NCBI GenBank assembly: GCA_030830695.1 | Contig: JAURML010000043.1 | Location: forward strand, 1 to 43,409 | Origin: Caenibius sp. | Lineage (GTDB): Bacteria > Pseudomonadota > Alphaproteobacteria > Sphingomonadales > Sphingomonadaceae | Direction of reading: 5' to 3' | Length of the DNA: 43,409 nucleotides | Shown: positions 1-9,005 of the stretch, one piece after another | Layout of the letters: every line of letters starts with the position of its first letter | How positions within the stretch are numbered: position 1 is the stretch's first letter | Notes under the pieces: generated by a model | What the model saw: only the letters and a program-made list of their open reading frames with translations | Databases searched by the model: none | What the model was told of the DNA's origin: nothing | Translations under genes and position numbers: made by a program

Positions 1-840
1 CCCGGCACGGTGACGGCGGGCGATGGCAAGATCACCGTCGATGGCAAGGATATCGCGGTCACCTCCGAACGCGACCCTGCCAGGCTGCCGCATGGAGCGA
101 TGGGAATCGATATCGTTCTGGAATGCACCGGTTTCTTCCAGTCCGACGAGGCGAGCCGCCCCCATCTGGCCGCCGGCGCGAAACGGGTCATCATCTCGGC
201 CCCGGCCAATGGTGTGTCCAAGACCATCGTTTTCGGCGTCAATCATCAGACTCTGGCGGCAGCGGACGACATCATCTCCAACGCCAGTTGCACCACCAAC
301 TGCCTCGCTCCGGTGGCCAAGGTGCTGCAGGATACGGTCGGCATCGAACGCGGTTTCATGACCACGATTCACAGCTACACCAATGACCAGCGCATGCTGG
401 ACCAGATGCATTCGGACCTGCGCCGCGCGCGGGCCGGTGCCGCCAACATGATCCCGACCACCACGGGCGCTGCCCGCGCGGTCGGTCTGGTGCTGCCCGA
501 ACTGAAGGGCAAGCTCGACGGTTCATCCGTGCGCGTGCCGACCCCCAACGTCAGCCTGGTCGACCTGACCTTCGTTCCGGGCCGCGATACCAGCGCTGAA
601 GAAATCAACGCCGCGCTGAAAGCGGCGGCCGAAGGCCCCATGAAGGGCGTGCTGGATTACACTGATCAGCCGCTGGTTTCGTCGGACTTCAATCATTATC
701 CGGCGTCGTCCACAGTCGACAGCCTGGAAACCGCCGTGCTCGAAGGCAAGCTGGGCCGCGTGGTCAGCTGGTATGACAATGAATGGGGCTTCTCCAACCG
801 GATGATCGACACCGCCGGGGTGATGGCGAGCTTCCTCTGA
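1..840 (+). CDS. gap: Glyceraldehyde-3-phosphate dehydrogenase, 5'-truncated by window edge
   Basis: This is the C-terminal 279 residues of type I GAPDH, which oxidises glyceraldehyde 3-phosphate to 1,3-bisphosphoglycerate with NAD(P) in the cytosol. The frame is open from base 1, so the true start lies outside the window; the GTG at 10 is internal. The catalytic segment [17 protein letters not shown] with the active-site Cys is present, followed by [10 protein letters not shown] and the substrate-binding segment [18 protein letters not shown]. The C-terminal [12 protein letters not shown] motif is intact. It stops one base before the next gene and sits upstream of pgk and an aldolase, a normal alphaproteobacterial glycolytic arrangement. 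Identification is secure; cofactor preference cannot be judged because the Rossmann N-terminus is missing. Confidence 0.97.
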   Translation, partial: PGTVTAGDGKITVDGKDIAVTSERDPARLPHGAMGIDIVLECTGFFQSDEASRPHLAAGAKRVIISAPANGVSKTIVFGVNHQTLAAADDIISNASCTTNCLAPVAKVLQDTVGIERGFMTTIHSYTNDQRMLDQMHSDLRRARAGAANMIPTTTGAARAVGLVLPELKGKLDGSSVRVPTPNVSLVDLTFVPGRDTSAEEINAALKAAAEGPMKGVLDYTDQPLVSSDFNHYPASSTVDSLETAVLEGKLGRVVSWYDNEWGFSNRMIDTAGVMASFL

Positions 841-841
841 G

Positions 842-1297
842 ATGACCGGGCGCCTTGCGGGGATCGCCCGCCATGACCGGCCGCATGGCGAGATCGAGAC
901 TGTAGATACAGTCTCGGTCACCTGCGCAGCGGGCGTGGCAGGCGATTATCGCGGCGGGCTTAAACCCGGCCACAACCGCCGCCAGATTTCGCTGATCGAG
1001 GCGGAGAGCTGGCAGGCGGCCATGGCGGAACTTGGCGCTGATATCGAATGGTGGCAGCGCCGCGCCAATCTGCTGGTCTCCGGGATGCGCCTGCCGCGGC
1101 TTGAAGGCGCGAAGATCCGGGTCGGTTCGTCGCTCGTGATCGAAGTGACCATGGAGTGCGACCCGTGCAGCCGGATGGAAGCAATCCGGCCTGGGTTGAA
1201 AGCGGCGCTGATGCCGGACTGGCGCGGCGGAGTGCTGGGCCGGGTGCTGAAAGACGGCGATATCGCTGTCGGGGACGACATAAGGATCGAGGAATGA
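842..1297 (+). CDS. MOSC domain protein
   Basis: This 151-residue protein has the features of a stand-alone MOSC (molybdenum cofactor sulfurase C-terminal) domain: an N-terminal [12 protein letters not shown] segment, a [20 protein letters not shown] segment and the conserved cysteine region [24 protein letters not shown] proteins are thought to bind sulfur or Moco-like ligands through that cysteine; the physiological substrate here is unknown. The ATG lies one base after the gap stop, and the TGA overlaps the pgk ATG as ATGA, so it is translationally coupled inside the glycolytic operon. No other molybdenum gene is nearby, so a direct link to Moco is not supported by context. Confidence 0.85.
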   Translation: MTGRLAGIARHDRPHGEIETVDTVSVTCAAGVAGDYRGGLKPGHNRRQISLIEAESWQAAMAELGADIEWWQRRANLLVSGMRLPRLEGAKIRVGSSLVIEVTMECDPCSRMEAIRPGLKAALMPDWRGGVLGRVLKDGDIAVGDDIRIEE

Positions 1298-2493
1298 CCG
1301 CTTTTCGCACGCTGGACGATCTGGGCGATGTTCGCGGCAAGGTCGCGTTGCTGCGGGTCGACCTGAACCTGCCAATGCAGGATGGCCATGTCACGGATGT
1401 GACGCGGGTGACGGCGGCGATGCCAAGTATTCTGGAACTGGCGGATGCGGGCGCAAAAGTGTTGCTCCTGGCGCATTTCGGACGGCCCAAGGGGCAACGC
1501 CATTCGACCATGTCGCTCAGCCTGGTGCAGGGCGCGGTAGAACAGGTGATCGGCCGCGAGATCATGTTCATCCCCGAAGTGGCGGGGGAAGTGGCGGCAC
1601 AGGCCATCGGCATTCTGCGTCCAGGCGATATTGGCATGCTTGAAAACACCCGGTTCTGGCCGGGCGAGGAAAAGAACGACCCCGATTTCGTCCGCGCCAT
1701 CGCCGCCAACGCCGATTTCTATGTGAACGATGCCTTTTCCGCCGCACATCGCGCGCATGCCACAACCGAAGGTCTGGCCCATGTCCTGCCTGCCTATGCC
1801 GGGCGCGCCATGCAGGCTGAGCTGGAAGCGCTGGAAAAGGCGCTGGGCACGCCGGAAAAGCCGGTGGCTGCGGTGGTCGGCGGGGCCAAGGTATCGAGCA
1901 AGCTGGACGTGCTGCGACATCTGGTCGGCAAGGTCGATCATCTCATCATCGGCGGCGGTATGGCCAATACTTTCCTTGCCGCGCGTGGGGTGGATGTCGG
2001 CAAGAGCCTGTGCGAGCATGAGCTGGCAGATACCGCTTCGGCCATCATGGACGCCGCCGATGCGGCGGGCTGTACGATTCGCCTGCCCTATGACGTCGTC
2101 GTGGCGAAGGAATTTGCCGCCAACCCGCCCAGCATGCGGGTCTGCAACGTGCATGAGGTGGCTCCCGACGAAATGATTCTGGACGTCGGGCCGCAAGCGG
2201 TCGAAGCGCTGGGCGATGTCCTCAAGACTTGCCGCACCCTGGTGTGGAACGGACCGCTGGGTGCGTTCGAAACGGTGCCCTTCGATGCCGCTACGGTCGC
2301 GCTTGCGCGCATGGCGGCGGCGCTTAGCAAGGAAGGCTCGCTGATCTCCGTCGCGGGCGGGGGCGATACGGTTGCCGCGCTCAATCATGCCGGCGCGGCG
2401 AGTGATTTTTCCTATATTTCAACTGCTGGTGGCGCTTTCCTCGAATGGATGGAAGGTAAGGAACTGCCGGGCGTCGCTGCGCTGGAAAAATGA
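1294..2493 (+). CDS. pgk: Phosphoglycerate kinase
   Basis: The product is a 399-residue phosphoglycerate kinase, the usual bacterial length, which transfers phosphate from 1,3-bisphosphoglycerate to ADP. The N-terminal substrate-binding segment [15 protein letters not shown], the central [14 protein letters not shown] and the C-terminal nucleotide-binding [12 protein letters not shown] are all visible. The open frame extends upstream to 1156, but the ATG at 1294 gives the canonical N-terminus ([10 protein letters not shown]) and overlaps the preceding MOSC stop by four bases. The 3' end overlaps the next start the same way, so pgk is coupled on both sides. Start and function are both well supported. 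Confidence 0.97.
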   Translation: MTAFRTLDDLGDVRGKVALLRVDLNLPMQDGHVTDVTRVTAAMPSILELADAGAKVLLLAHFGRPKGQRHSTMSLSLVQGAVEQVIGREIMFIPEVAGEVAAQAIGILRPGDIGMLENTRFWPGEEKNDPDFVRAIAANADFYVNDAFSAAHRAHATTEGLAHVLPAYAGRAMQAELEALEKALGTPEKPVAAVVGGAKVSSKLDVLRHLVGKVDHLIIGGGMANTFLAARGVDVGKSLCEHELADTASAIMDAADAAGCTIRLPYDVVVAKEFAANPPSMRVCNVHEVAPDEMILDVGPQAVEALGDVLKTCRTLVWNGPLGAFETVPFDAATVALARMAAALSKEGSLISVAGGGDTVAALNHAGAASDFSYISTAGGAFLEWMEGKELPGVAALEK

Positions 2494-2915
2494 TCCGGTT
2501 GGCGGCCATTGACCATGTCGTGCTGCGGGTGCGCGACATGGATCGAATGATCCGCTTCTATGGCGATGTGCTGGGCGCGCATGAGGAACGGCGCATTGCA
2601 GAACTGGGTCTGGTCCAGCTGCGGGCGGGCGGTTCGCTTCTCGATCTGGTCGATGTGAATGGCGCGCTGGGGCGTCAGGGCGGCGCGGCGCCCGGTGCAG
2701 AAGGGCGTAATCTCGATCATCTCTGCTTCCGTCTGGAAGAGTGGGACGAAGCCGCGATCATCCGCCAGCTGGGCGAGCACGGGCTGACCGGGATCGAGGT
2801 TGGTCGCCGTTATGGCGCGCAAGGCTTTGGCCCCAGCATTTACATCAGCGATCCAGAAGGCAACCAGCTGGAACTGAAAGGTCCGCCCGAAGCGGGCGGG
2901 AAAGAGAATGGTTGA
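2490..2915 (+). CDS. VOC (glyoxalase/bleomycin resistance-type) family protein
   Basis: This 141-residue protein has the vicinal oxygen chelate fold signature: it starts [20 protein letters not shown], has a second half beginning [18 protein letters not shown] and ends with [14 protein letters not shown]. His and Glu residues at the usual metal-ligand places ([23 protein letters not shown]) suggest a metal site. Relatives include glyoxalase I-like enzymes and dioxygenases, and the substrate cannot be told from sequence. It overlaps the pgk stop by four bases. A role in clearing methylglyoxal leaking from triose phosphates would fit the operon, but that is inference from position only. Confidence 0.85.
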   Translation: MIRLAAIDHVVLRVRDMDRMIRFYGDVLGAHEERRIAELGLVQLRAGGSLLDLVDVNGALGRQGGAAPGAEGRNLDHLCFRLEEWDEAAIIRQLGEHGLTGIEVGRRYGAQGFGPSIYISDPEGNQLELKGPPEAGGKENG

Positions 2916-2999
2916 CGCGGTTGCGAGCGCGCGCCTTGCTGGCTAAGGCGCCGCCAGAAATTTCCACGGGAACACTCAAGCACAGAGGCAGGCAGGAAC

Positions 3000-3896
3000 A
3001 TGCAGCATCAGGATATGCTCAAGAAATTCGCGGATGGTAACGGCTTTGTGGCCGCACTGGACCAGAGCGGCGGTTCGACCCCCAAGGCACTGAAAGGCTA
3101 CGGGGTCGAGGAAGCCGCATGGACCAGTGAAGAGGAGATGTTCGGCCTCATTCACCAGATGCGCAGCCGGATCATTTCCTCCACCGCTTTCTCTGGCGAC
3201 AAGGTGATCGGTGCGATCCTGTTTGAACGCACGATGGATGGTCAGGTGAACGGCAAGCCGACCCCGGCGGCGCTGATCGAAAAGGGCATCGTGCCCTTCA
3301 TCAAGATCGACAAGGGTCTGGAAGATGAGGTGAACGGTGTCCAGCTGATGAAGCCGATGCCCGAACTTGACGCATTGCTGACCCGCGCCAGCGCGCTGGG
3401 CGTATTCGGCACGAAGGAGCGTTCCGTCATCAACTCGGCCAATCGCGAAGGCATTGCCGCGATCGTGAAGCAGCAGTTTGAAGTGGGCAAGCAGGTGCTG
3501 GCGCATGGCATGATGCCGATGCTGGAGCCGGAAATTAACATCAAGAGCGCGACGCGCGCCGAATGTGACACAATCATGCTTGAGGAAATCCTCAAGAATC
3601 TGGACGAGCTGCCCGGAGGCCAGCAGGTCATGCTCAAGCTCTCCCTCCCTGTCGTGCCCGGCACTTTCGATCCGCTGGTCGACCATCCCAAGGTGCTGCG
3701 TGTGGTCGCGCTGTCGGGCGGTTACAACCGGCCGGAAGCCTGCGTGGAACTGTCGAAGAACCGCGGCATCATCGCCAGCTTCAGCCGTGCCCTGCTTGAG
3801 GATCTGCGCGTGCAGATGAGCGATGCCGAATTCGACGCTTCGCTGGGCGGTGCGATTGACGATATCTACAGGGGTTCGACTCAAAAAGCAGGCTGA
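3000..3896 (+). CDS. Class I fructose-bisphosphate aldolase
   Basis: The product is a 298-residue class I (Schiff-base, metal-independent) fructose-1,6-bisphosphate aldolase of the bacterial type. Recognisable segments are GFVAALDQSGGSTPKALKGY near the N-terminus, VPFIKIDKGLE, GTKERSVINSANREG, LAHGMMPMLEPEINIKS and LKLSLPVVPGTFDPLVDHP. The lysines in the FIKIDKG and LKLSLP segments are the candidates for substrate binding and Schiff-base formation. It lies 84 bases after the VOC gene and completes gap-pgk-aldolase. The start is preceded by a weak GGCAGGAAC ribosome site. The 3' end overlaps a convergent lipoprotein gene by 16 bases. It is often annotated fda or fbaB. Confidence 0.95.
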   Translation: MQHQDMLKKFADGNGFVAALDQSGGSTPKALKGYGVEEAAWTSEEEMFGLIHQMRSRIISSTAFSGDKVIGAILFERTMDGQVNGKPTPAALIEKGIVPFIKIDKGLEDEVNGVQLMKPMPELDALLTRASALGVFGTKERSVINSANREGIAAIVKQQFEVGKQVLAHGMMPMLEPEINIKSATRAECDTIMLEEILKNLDELPGGQQVMLKLSLPVVPGTFDPLVDHPKVLRVVALSGGYNRPEACVELSKNRGIIASFSRALLEDLRVQMSDAEFDASLGGAIDDIYRGSTQKAG

Positions 3897-4267
3897 TCGC
3901 CCCGCCTGAATCTGAAACCGAAGCGATAGTCTTCTGGATAGATTGTCCGGTCGGGCTTCGCTTCGCGTTCGACTTCTACCAGTTCCAGAGTGCCGCCGGA
4001 CAGGGGCAGCGGTTGTCCGCTGGTCAGTTCGTGCAACTGCGGTCCCGCGTCAGTGGCCAGGCGGATCTCAATCCTGACGCGGCCAGCCCAGACACATTGG
4101 ACAGTGGCGGGGCAGCGGCTGTCTTCGAACAGTTTCTGTGGAACGACCGTCACATCGCCGAACGTCGCCGCCTCGCCCAGCCGGGCGCGGACGATGCCGT
4201 CACTCTTCGCCTGATAGGTGACGCAGGCCGAGAGGGCGAGTGGGAGCAGGAAGACGAGGCGTTGCAT
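3881..4267 (-). CDS. Small predicted lipoprotein, function unknown
   Basis: This 128-residue protein begins MQRLVFLLPLALSACVTYQ, a typical lipoprotein signal peptide with lipobox LSAC and Cys15 as the acylation site. The mature part is a short, probably beta-rich domain (FGDVTVVPQKLFEDSRC, VQCVWAGRVRIEIRL, GGTLELVEVE, YRFGFRFRRG). Two cysteines flank CPATVQCVWAG and could form a disulfide, which suits an envelope location. I do not recognise a named family. It converges on the aldolase gene, overlapping its last 16 bases, and is divergent from thiE. The signal peptide and lipobox are clear; the function is not. Confidence 0.75.
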   Translation of the reverse strand: MQRLVFLLPLALSACVTYQAKSDGIVRARLGEAATFGDVTVVPQKLFEDSRCPATVQCVWAGRVRIEIRLATDAGPQLHELTSGQPLPLSGGTLELVEVEREAKPDRTIYPEDYRFGFRFRRGDQPAF

Positions 4268-4366
4268 TGCCCGATAATGTCAGCCCCGGCAAAATCGTCC
4301 AGTCCTGACGAAACAATTGGCCGGAAACATTTGGAATGTGCGCCGCCGCAGATTAGGAGCGCTGCC

Positions 4367-4978
4367 GTGACCGATTGCCAGCTCTATCTGATTTCGCCGC
4401 TCGATGTCGGTGGGGATTTTCCCGACCGTCTGGCCCGTGCGCTGGACGCGGGGCCGGTGGCCGCCTTCCAGTTTCGGGTTAAGGGCGTGAACGAACATGA
4501 AGCGGCACGGCTGGCCGAACCGCTCCAGGCGATCTGCGCCCGGCATGATTTGGCCTTTATCGTCAATGACAGCATCTCGCTGGCGAAGCGGCTGGGCGCG
4601 GATGGCGTGCATCTGGGCCAGTCGGATGGCAGCGTGCAGGAAGCGCGCGAGCGGCTGGGGCGCGAGGCGCAGATCGGGGTCACCTGTCACAACAGCCGCC
4701 ATCTGGCGATGGAAGCGGGCGAAGCGGGCGCGGATTATGTGGCTTTCGGGGCCTTCTTCCCGAGCGATACCAAGGAAGTTCAAGATCGCGCGGAGCCAGA
4801 ACTGCTGGGCTGGTGGCAGGCGCTGTTCGAATTGCCCTGCGTGGCGATCGGCGGCATCACGCCCGGCAATTGTGCTCCGCTGGTGCAGGCTGGCGCGGAT
4901 TTCCTGGCTGTGTCAGGCGCGGTCTGGAGCGGGGACGAGGCGGCCAATATCCGCGCCTTTGCGGAAAAACTGGGCTGA
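4367..4978 (+). CDS. thiE: Thiamine phosphate synthase
   Basis: The product is a 203-residue thiamine-phosphate synthase, which joins hydroxymethylpyrimidine diphosphate and thiazole phosphate. Motifs are the FQFRVKG strand, FIVNDSISLAKRLGADGVHL followed by GQSDGS, GVTCHNSRHLAMEAGEAGAD, the YVAFGAFFPSDTK loop and the C-terminal VAIGGITPGN plus AGADFLAVSGAVW phosphate-binding strands. The open frame reaches back to 4013, but that part is antisense to the lipoprotein gene. The GTG at 4367 has an AGGAG ribosome site seven bases upstream (4355-4359) and gives the family N-terminus. No thi-box riboswitch is apparent in the 100 bases upstream. The start is well supported. Confidence 0.92.
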   Translation: MTDCQLYLISPLDVGGDFPDRLARALDAGPVAAFQFRVKGVNEHEAARLAEPLQAICARHDLAFIVNDSISLAKRLGADGVHLGQSDGSVQEARERLGREAQIGVTCHNSRHLAMEAGEAGADYVAFGAFFPSDTKEVQDRAEPELLGWWQALFELPCVAIGGITPGNCAPLVQAGADFLAVSGAVWSGDEAANIRAFAEKLG

Positions 4979-5085
4979 GGCCCCGCGCTTGCCCGTGGGC
5001 ACCTTGCCGTTGGCGCTGGCAGCGGCTAAGGCGCGGCGCTTACCGAGTCCGATGACCGAAACCTAGCAGCCGAAAGCGCAAGTTC

Positions 5086-5649
5086 ATGAAAATCAGCGGC
5101 GTTGACATTCGCCCCGGCAATATCCTCGAATATGAGGGTGGCATCTGGAAAGTCGCCAAGACCCAGCATACCCAACCGGGCAAGGGCGGGGCCTTCATGC
5201 AGGTTGAAATGAAGAACCTGATCGATGGCCGCAAGACCAACGTGCGCTTCCGCAGTGCCGATACGGTGGAACGGGTGCGCCTGGATACCAAGGAATTCCA
5301 ATACCTCTACGCCGAAGGCGATCAGCTGGTATTCATGGACAAGGAAACATACGAGCAAATACAGCTGCCGACCGACCTTCTGGGCGATGCGGCGGCCTTT
5401 TTGCAGGATGGCATGGACGTCACGCTCGAACTCTATGATGAGAGGCCGATCAGCGTCGAATTGCCGGAACAGGTCGAGGCCACGATCGTCGAAGCCGATG
5501 CCGTGGTGAAGGGGCAGACCGCCAGCTCCAGTTACAAGCCGGCGGTTCTCGATAACGGGGTACGTGTGATGGTCCCGCCGCATATCGAAAGCGGCACCAG
5601 GATCATCGTTGATGTCTATGCACGCGAATATGTCAGAAAGGCAGATTGA
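5086..5649 (+). CDS. efp: Elongation factor P
   Basis: The product is a 187-residue translation elongation factor P, which binds between the P and E sites and relieves ribosome stalling at polyproline stretches. All three OB-like domains are present at normal length. The loop carrying the modifiable residue reads TQPGKGGAF, so the tip residue is lysine, as in lysine-type EF-Ps. Domain III ends with [18 protein letters not shown]. The 107 bases between thiE and efp hold no recognised gene, so efp may have its own promoter. A small secreted-looking gene starts two bases after its stop, suggesting cotranscription. Confidence 0.96.
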   Translation: MKISGVDIRPGNILEYEGGIWKVAKTQHTQPGKGGAFMQVEMKNLIDGRKTNVRFRSADTVERVRLDTKEFQYLYAEGDQLVFMDKETYEQIQLPTDLLGDAAAFLQDGMDVTLELYDERPISVELPEQVEATIVEADAVVKGQTASSSYKPAVLDNGVRVMVPPHIESGTRIIVDVYAREYVRKAD

Positions 5650-5651
5650 AT

Positions 5652-6038
5652 ATGCGTAAATCCGTGCTCCTCGCCGCCCCCGCCGCCAGTTTCGCCAAGG
5701 ACAAGGATGCGGCGAAGCCTGCCGCGGACAAGGCCGGGGCCAAAGCCGCTGCCACGCCGGGTGCCACGCCTGAAGATATCCAGCGCGGCGTGATCATCGT
5801 CCGCAGCTTTTCCGGGGCGCTCAACTCCAACAAGGTCACCAAGGAACAGAAGGGCGCGATCATCGCCTGCCTTTACAACAATCCCGTCCGCCGCCTGAGC
5901 GTGGCCACGGGCGAAGTCATTGCCAAGAATGACAAGCTCGACGGCAAGAACCCGGCTCATGTTTATGGCGTGGCCGCCGCGATCTGCAAGGTCCCGCGCA
6001 ACGCGCCAGACGCCGCCGGTGGCGACGGCGGCCGCTGA
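5652..6038 (+). CDS. Small hypothetical protein with short signal-like N-terminus
   Basis: This 128-residue protein begins MRKSVLLAAPAASFAKDKDA, followed by an Ala/Lys/Pro-rich linker (to about residue 40) and a compact domain containing ATPEDIQRGVIIVRSFSGAL, KEQKGAIIACLYNNPVRRLS and HVYGVAAAICKVP. The N-terminus resembles a Sec signal peptide, but its hydrophobic core is only about eight residues, shorter than usual, which may reflect a small internal deletion. The two Cys residues in the domain could pair in the periplasm. The ATG is two bases after the efp stop, with AAAGG at 5637-5641. A TTG at 5646 is in frame but overlaps the efp stop. I recognise no named family. Confidence 0.65.
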   Translation: MRKSVLLAAPAASFAKDKDAAKPAADKAGAKAAATPGATPEDIQRGVIIVRSFSGALNSNKVTKEQKGAIIACLYNNPVRRLSVATGEVIAKNDKLDGKNPAHVYGVAAAICKVPRNAPDAAGGDGGR

Positions 6039-6078
6039 GGCCTGACCGCTCCGCCGCAAACCTGGACATAGTGAACTG

Positions 6079-6900
6079 ATGGCCTTTTCCGGACTGATCC
6101 GCGTGATGGAACGCGCCGCGCGCCGCGCAGGCGGGCGGTTGCGCCGCGATTTCGGCGAGGTTGAACATCTGCAGGTCAGCCGCAAGGGGCCTGCCGATTT
6201 CGTGTCCAAGGCGGATCAGGCGGCGGAGCGGACCATTTATGACGAGCTGCTACAGGCGCGCCCCGACTGGGGGTTCGTGCTTGAAGAAGCCGGCGTGATC
6301 GAAGGCGATCCAACGAAGCCGCGCTGGATTGTCGATCCGCTCGACGGGACCAGCAATTTCCTGCACGGCATCCCGCATTTTGCGGTTTCCATCGCCGCGC
6401 AGGAACCGAAACTGGATGGTTCCGGCTGGGGCGATGTGGTCGCTGGCGTCGTCTATCAACCGATTACGGACGAGACCTTCTGGGCCGAAAAGACGCGGGG
6501 GGCGTGGTTGCAGGATGCACGGTTGCGCGTTTCGGCGCGCCGCCATCTCGACGAGGCGCTGATCGCCACCGGCATTCCCTTTGCCGGTGCCGGTGATTCC
6601 GCCCAATGGAGCGCGATTTACGCGGCGATCGGCCCGAAGGTGGCGGGCATTCGCCGCTTCGGTTCGGCGGCGCTCGATCTCGCCTGGGTTGCGGCAGGTC
6701 GCTATGACGGTTTCTGGGAAAGCGGCCTCAGCCCCTGGGATACGGCGGCGGGCTGCCTGCTGGTGCGCGAAGCGGGCGGGTTCGTGACTGACTGGCGCGG
6801 TCGGTCGTTGCCGGTGTGCGACCGCGAAGTGCTGGCCGGGAATGATCCGCTGCATTCGCGCCTGCACAAGCTGGTGGCGACGGCGATCAAGGGCGACTAA
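6079..6900 (+). CDS. suhB: Inositol monophosphatase family protein
   Basis: This 273-residue protein is a Mg-dependent, Li-sensitive-type phosphatase of the inositol monophosphatase/SuhB family. The metal-binding motifs are in order: FVSKADQAAERTIYDEL, FVLEEAG (motif I Glu), WIVDPLDGTSNFLHGIPHF (motif A) and GFWESGLSPWDTAAGCLLVREAGG (motif B, WDxAAG). Substrates in the family include inositol phosphates, histidinol phosphate and PAP, and sequence alone does not separate them. SuhB proteins also influence rRNA antitermination in E. coli; whether that holds here is unknown. It lies 40 bases after the small secreted gene and just upstream of tRNA-Leu. Confidence 0.9.
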   Translation: MAFSGLIRVMERAARRAGGRLRRDFGEVEHLQVSRKGPADFVSKADQAAERTIYDELLQARPDWGFVLEEAGVIEGDPTKPRWIVDPLDGTSNFLHGIPHFAVSIAAQEPKLDGSGWGDVVAGVVYQPITDETFWAEKTRGAWLQDARLRVSARRHLDEALIATGIPFAGAGDSAQWSAIYAAIGPKVAGIRRFGSAALDLAWVAAGRYDGFWESGLSPWDTAAGCLLVREAGGFVTDWRGRSLPVCDREVLAGNDPLHSRLHKLVATAIKGD

Positions 6901-6913
6901 GGGTTTTGGCAGC

Positions 6914-6941
6914 TTGAAGAGCGGGCGCGGCGCGGCTAGAG
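6914..6941 (+). promoter_or_regulatory. Candidate tRNA-Leu promoter
   Basis: TTGAAG at 6914-6919 and CTAGAG at 6936-6941 are separated by 16 bases and lie 17 bases before the tRNA-Leu 5' end, the right place for a sigma-70-like promoter of a short tRNA transcript. The match to the -10 consensus is modest, so this is a position-supported guess. Confidence 0.4.
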
Positions 6942-6958
6942 GCGTCGCTCTGCGCGGG

Positions 6959-7043
6959 GCCCCTGTGGCGGAATTGGTAGACGCGAACGACTCAAAATCG
7001 TTTGTCGCAAGACGTGCCCGTTCGAGTCGGGCCAGGGGCACCA
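6959..7043 (+). tRNA. tRNA-Leu (anticodon CAA)
   Basis: This 85-base type II tRNA has acceptor strands GCCCCTG and CAGGGGC, discriminator A and an encoded CCA at 7041-7043. The anticodon stem is AACGA/TCGTT with loop CTCAAAA, which places CAA at 34-36 and assigns the tRNA to UUG codons. A long variable arm and the TTCGAGT T-loop are present. The loop carries A36-A37-A38, the recognition element for the isopentenyl transferase MiaA, whose gene at the other end of this window is interrupted. Confidence 0.97.
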
Positions 7044-7121
7044 TCGCAAACGCACCTCCCGGCCCGCCAGCGGCGCAGATGCGCTTCGCATCGGCGACAA
7101 AGCCGTGCTAGGACGTTAACA

Positions 7122-8915
7122 ATGCCGGGCATTCCTTCCTTCCATGCAATCGCCGCAATCGTGGTGACGATCGGCATGTTTGTCGGATTTGCGCGTGGGC
7201 GCATGTCGGTCGAAATTGTTTCGCTGCTGACTATCGCGGTCATTGCGGTGGGCCTCTATTTCTCTCCCCTGCCGCACACAGAACCGACCGATGGCTTCCG
7301 GCTCGCCTTCGGAGGCTTCGGTCATTACGCGCTCATCACCATCTGTTCGCTGATGATCATGGGCCGGGCACTGGTCGTCACTGGAGCGCTGGATCCTGCC
7401 GCCCGGCTGCTGGAGCGGGTGTGGAAACTCAACAAGCAACTTGGCCTGCTGGTGTCACTGGTGATGGCGCTCTGCCTCTCGATGATCGTCAATGACACGC
7501 CGGTGCTTGTGCTGTTGCTGCCGATCTTTGTGCAACTCGCCGCGCGTGGGGCCATGCCTGCCTCCAAGACGCTGATCCCGCTTAACGCGGCAGTGCTGAT
7601 CGGAGGCATGGCGACGACTATCGGCACCTCTACCAATCTGCTGGTGGTCTCGATTGCGCGCGACCTGGGCATGCCGCCGATGAACGTGTTTCACTTCACG
7701 CCCATCGTGCTCACCGCCGCGCTGGTCGCGCTACCCTATCTCTGGCTGGTGATGCCGCGCCTGCTGCCCGATAACAGCGTTGATGCAACGCATGAGGCGC
7801 GCCGTTTTCAGGCGCTGCTGCGTGTGCCGGCGGGCAGCGAGCTGGTTGGCAAGACCCTGGCCGCGATAGGCGGGCGCCTGCCCGAGGCATTCGCCTTTGA
7901 CGAAGCGCTGTCCGGCCCGATCGAACCGCGTCAGCGCATCCGCATTTCGGGTACACATGAGGCGTTGGAAGAAGCGACGCGAACGCTCAAGGGGGATATC
8001 GCCCCGGCCTGGGTGATGGACAAGATTCGCAAGAAGTCGTCCATCAAGGGCGAGGATGTCGTCGTCGTCGAAATGGCGGTGACCGCGGATTCGCGCCTCA
8101 TCAACCGGACTCTGGCGACCTCGGGTATCGCCGATCTTTACAACACCGCGGTGCTCGGCATTCACAAGCCCAAACGTCTGATCGGACCGGAGCAGGACGC
8201 CAGTGAAGAAACCCGCATTGCCGAAGGCGACGTATTGCTGGTGATCGGGCTGATTGACGATCTGCAGGAATTCGCCCGGGGTGACAGCCTGCTGATCCTC
8301 GACGGGGCGAAGGAAATTCCGCGCCGGTCCAAGGCGCTGCTGGCGCTGGCAATCATGGTGTTTTCAGTGGCGACCGCGTCGGTTGGCATTTTCCCCATCG
8401 CCATCGCGGCACTGGTCGGCGCGATCCTGATGTTCGTTACCGGTTGCGTCAAATTCGACCGGGTGGGCCGGGCGTTGTCTGGCAAGGTCATCGTGCTGGT
8501 CGCGGCCAGCATCGCCATCGGCAGCCTGGTGCTGGAAACCGGCGCGGCTGCCTGGCTGGGCGATGTCATGGCGCTGTTCCTGCAGTTCCTGCCGCCTGCG
8601 GCAATTCTGGCCGCGATCATGCTGTTCGTCACGCTGCTCACCAATTTTGCGTCCAACGCGACTGCCGCCACCATCGGCACGCCGATCGCCTTCAATATCG
8701 CCAACACGCTGAACCTGCCGGAAGAGCCGCTGATCCTGGCGGTGCTGTTCGGGTGCAACCTGTGCTACGCGACGCCCATCGCTTATCAGACCAATATGCT
8801 CATCATGGGCGAGGGCGGGTACAAGTTCGGAGATTATATCCGCACCGGGGTGCCGCTCGTTTTGCTCATGGTCACTACGCTCTCGATCCTGCTGGTTACG
8901 AAGTACGGAATGTGA
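7122..8915 (+). CDS. SLC13-type permease with two RCK_C (TrkA-C) domains
   Basis: This is a 597-residue inner-membrane transporter of the DASS/SLC13 (ArsB/NhaD) superfamily. The N-terminal half has about six membrane spans with MIVNDTPVLVLLLPIFVQLA and the hairpin-loop segment GGMATTIGTSTNLLVVSIAR, typical of the first substrate-binding SNT/P motif. Residues about 220-410 form two soluble TrkA-C-like domains (EVVPAGSELVGKTLAAIG-type start; VVEMAVTADSRLINRTL). The C-terminal half repeats the fold, including FVTLLTNFASNATAATIGTP. Relatives carry sulfate, dicarboxylates or other anions; the substrate is not readable here. The frame extends back into the tRNA, but the ATG at 7122 is the first sensible start. 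Confidence 0.88.
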   Translation: MPGIPSFHAIAAIVVTIGMFVGFARGRMSVEIVSLLTIAVIAVGLYFSPLPHTEPTDGFRLAFGGFGHYALITICSLMIMGRALVVTGALDPAARLLERVWKLNKQLGLLVSLVMALCLSMIVNDTPVLVLLLPIFVQLAARGAMPASKTLIPLNAAVLIGGMATTIGTSTNLLVVSIARDLGMPPMNVFHFTPIVLTAALVALPYLWLVMPRLLPDNSVDATHEARRFQALLRVPAGSELVGKTLAAIGGRLPEAFAFDEALSGPIEPRQRIRISGTHEALEEATRTLKGDIAPAWVMDKIRKKSSIKGEDVVVVEMAVTADSRLINRTLATSGIADLYNTAVLGIHKPKRLIGPEQDASEETRIAEGDVLLVIGLIDDLQEFARGDSLLILDGAKEIPRRSKALLALAIMVFSVATASVGIFPIAIAALVGAILMFVTGCVKFDRVGRALSGKVIVLVAASIAIGSLVLETGAAAWLGDVMALFLQFLPPAAILAAIMLFVTLLTNFASNATAATIGTPIAFNIANTLNLPEEPLILAVLFGCNLCYATPIAYQTNMLIMGEGGYKFGDYIRTGVPLVLLMVTTLSILLVTKYGM

Positions 8916-9005
8916 GCGATTTTTCTCACGCTTGACCCGGCGCAAAGACATGGCGCTGCCGGCTCGTTTATGGTCACTGCCATGAAAACACCCGGAGGAG
9001 ACGAC

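Noticed and set aside
946-2388. 480-codon open frame on the minus strand
   Set aside because: It lies wholly antisense to pgk and the MOSC gene, is rich in Arg/His/Pro typical of shadow frames in GC-rich DNA, and matches no family.
6959-7122. Possible integration site at tRNA-Leu
   Set aside because: The 3' end of the tRNA is not repeated nearby and no integrase or phage gene is present.
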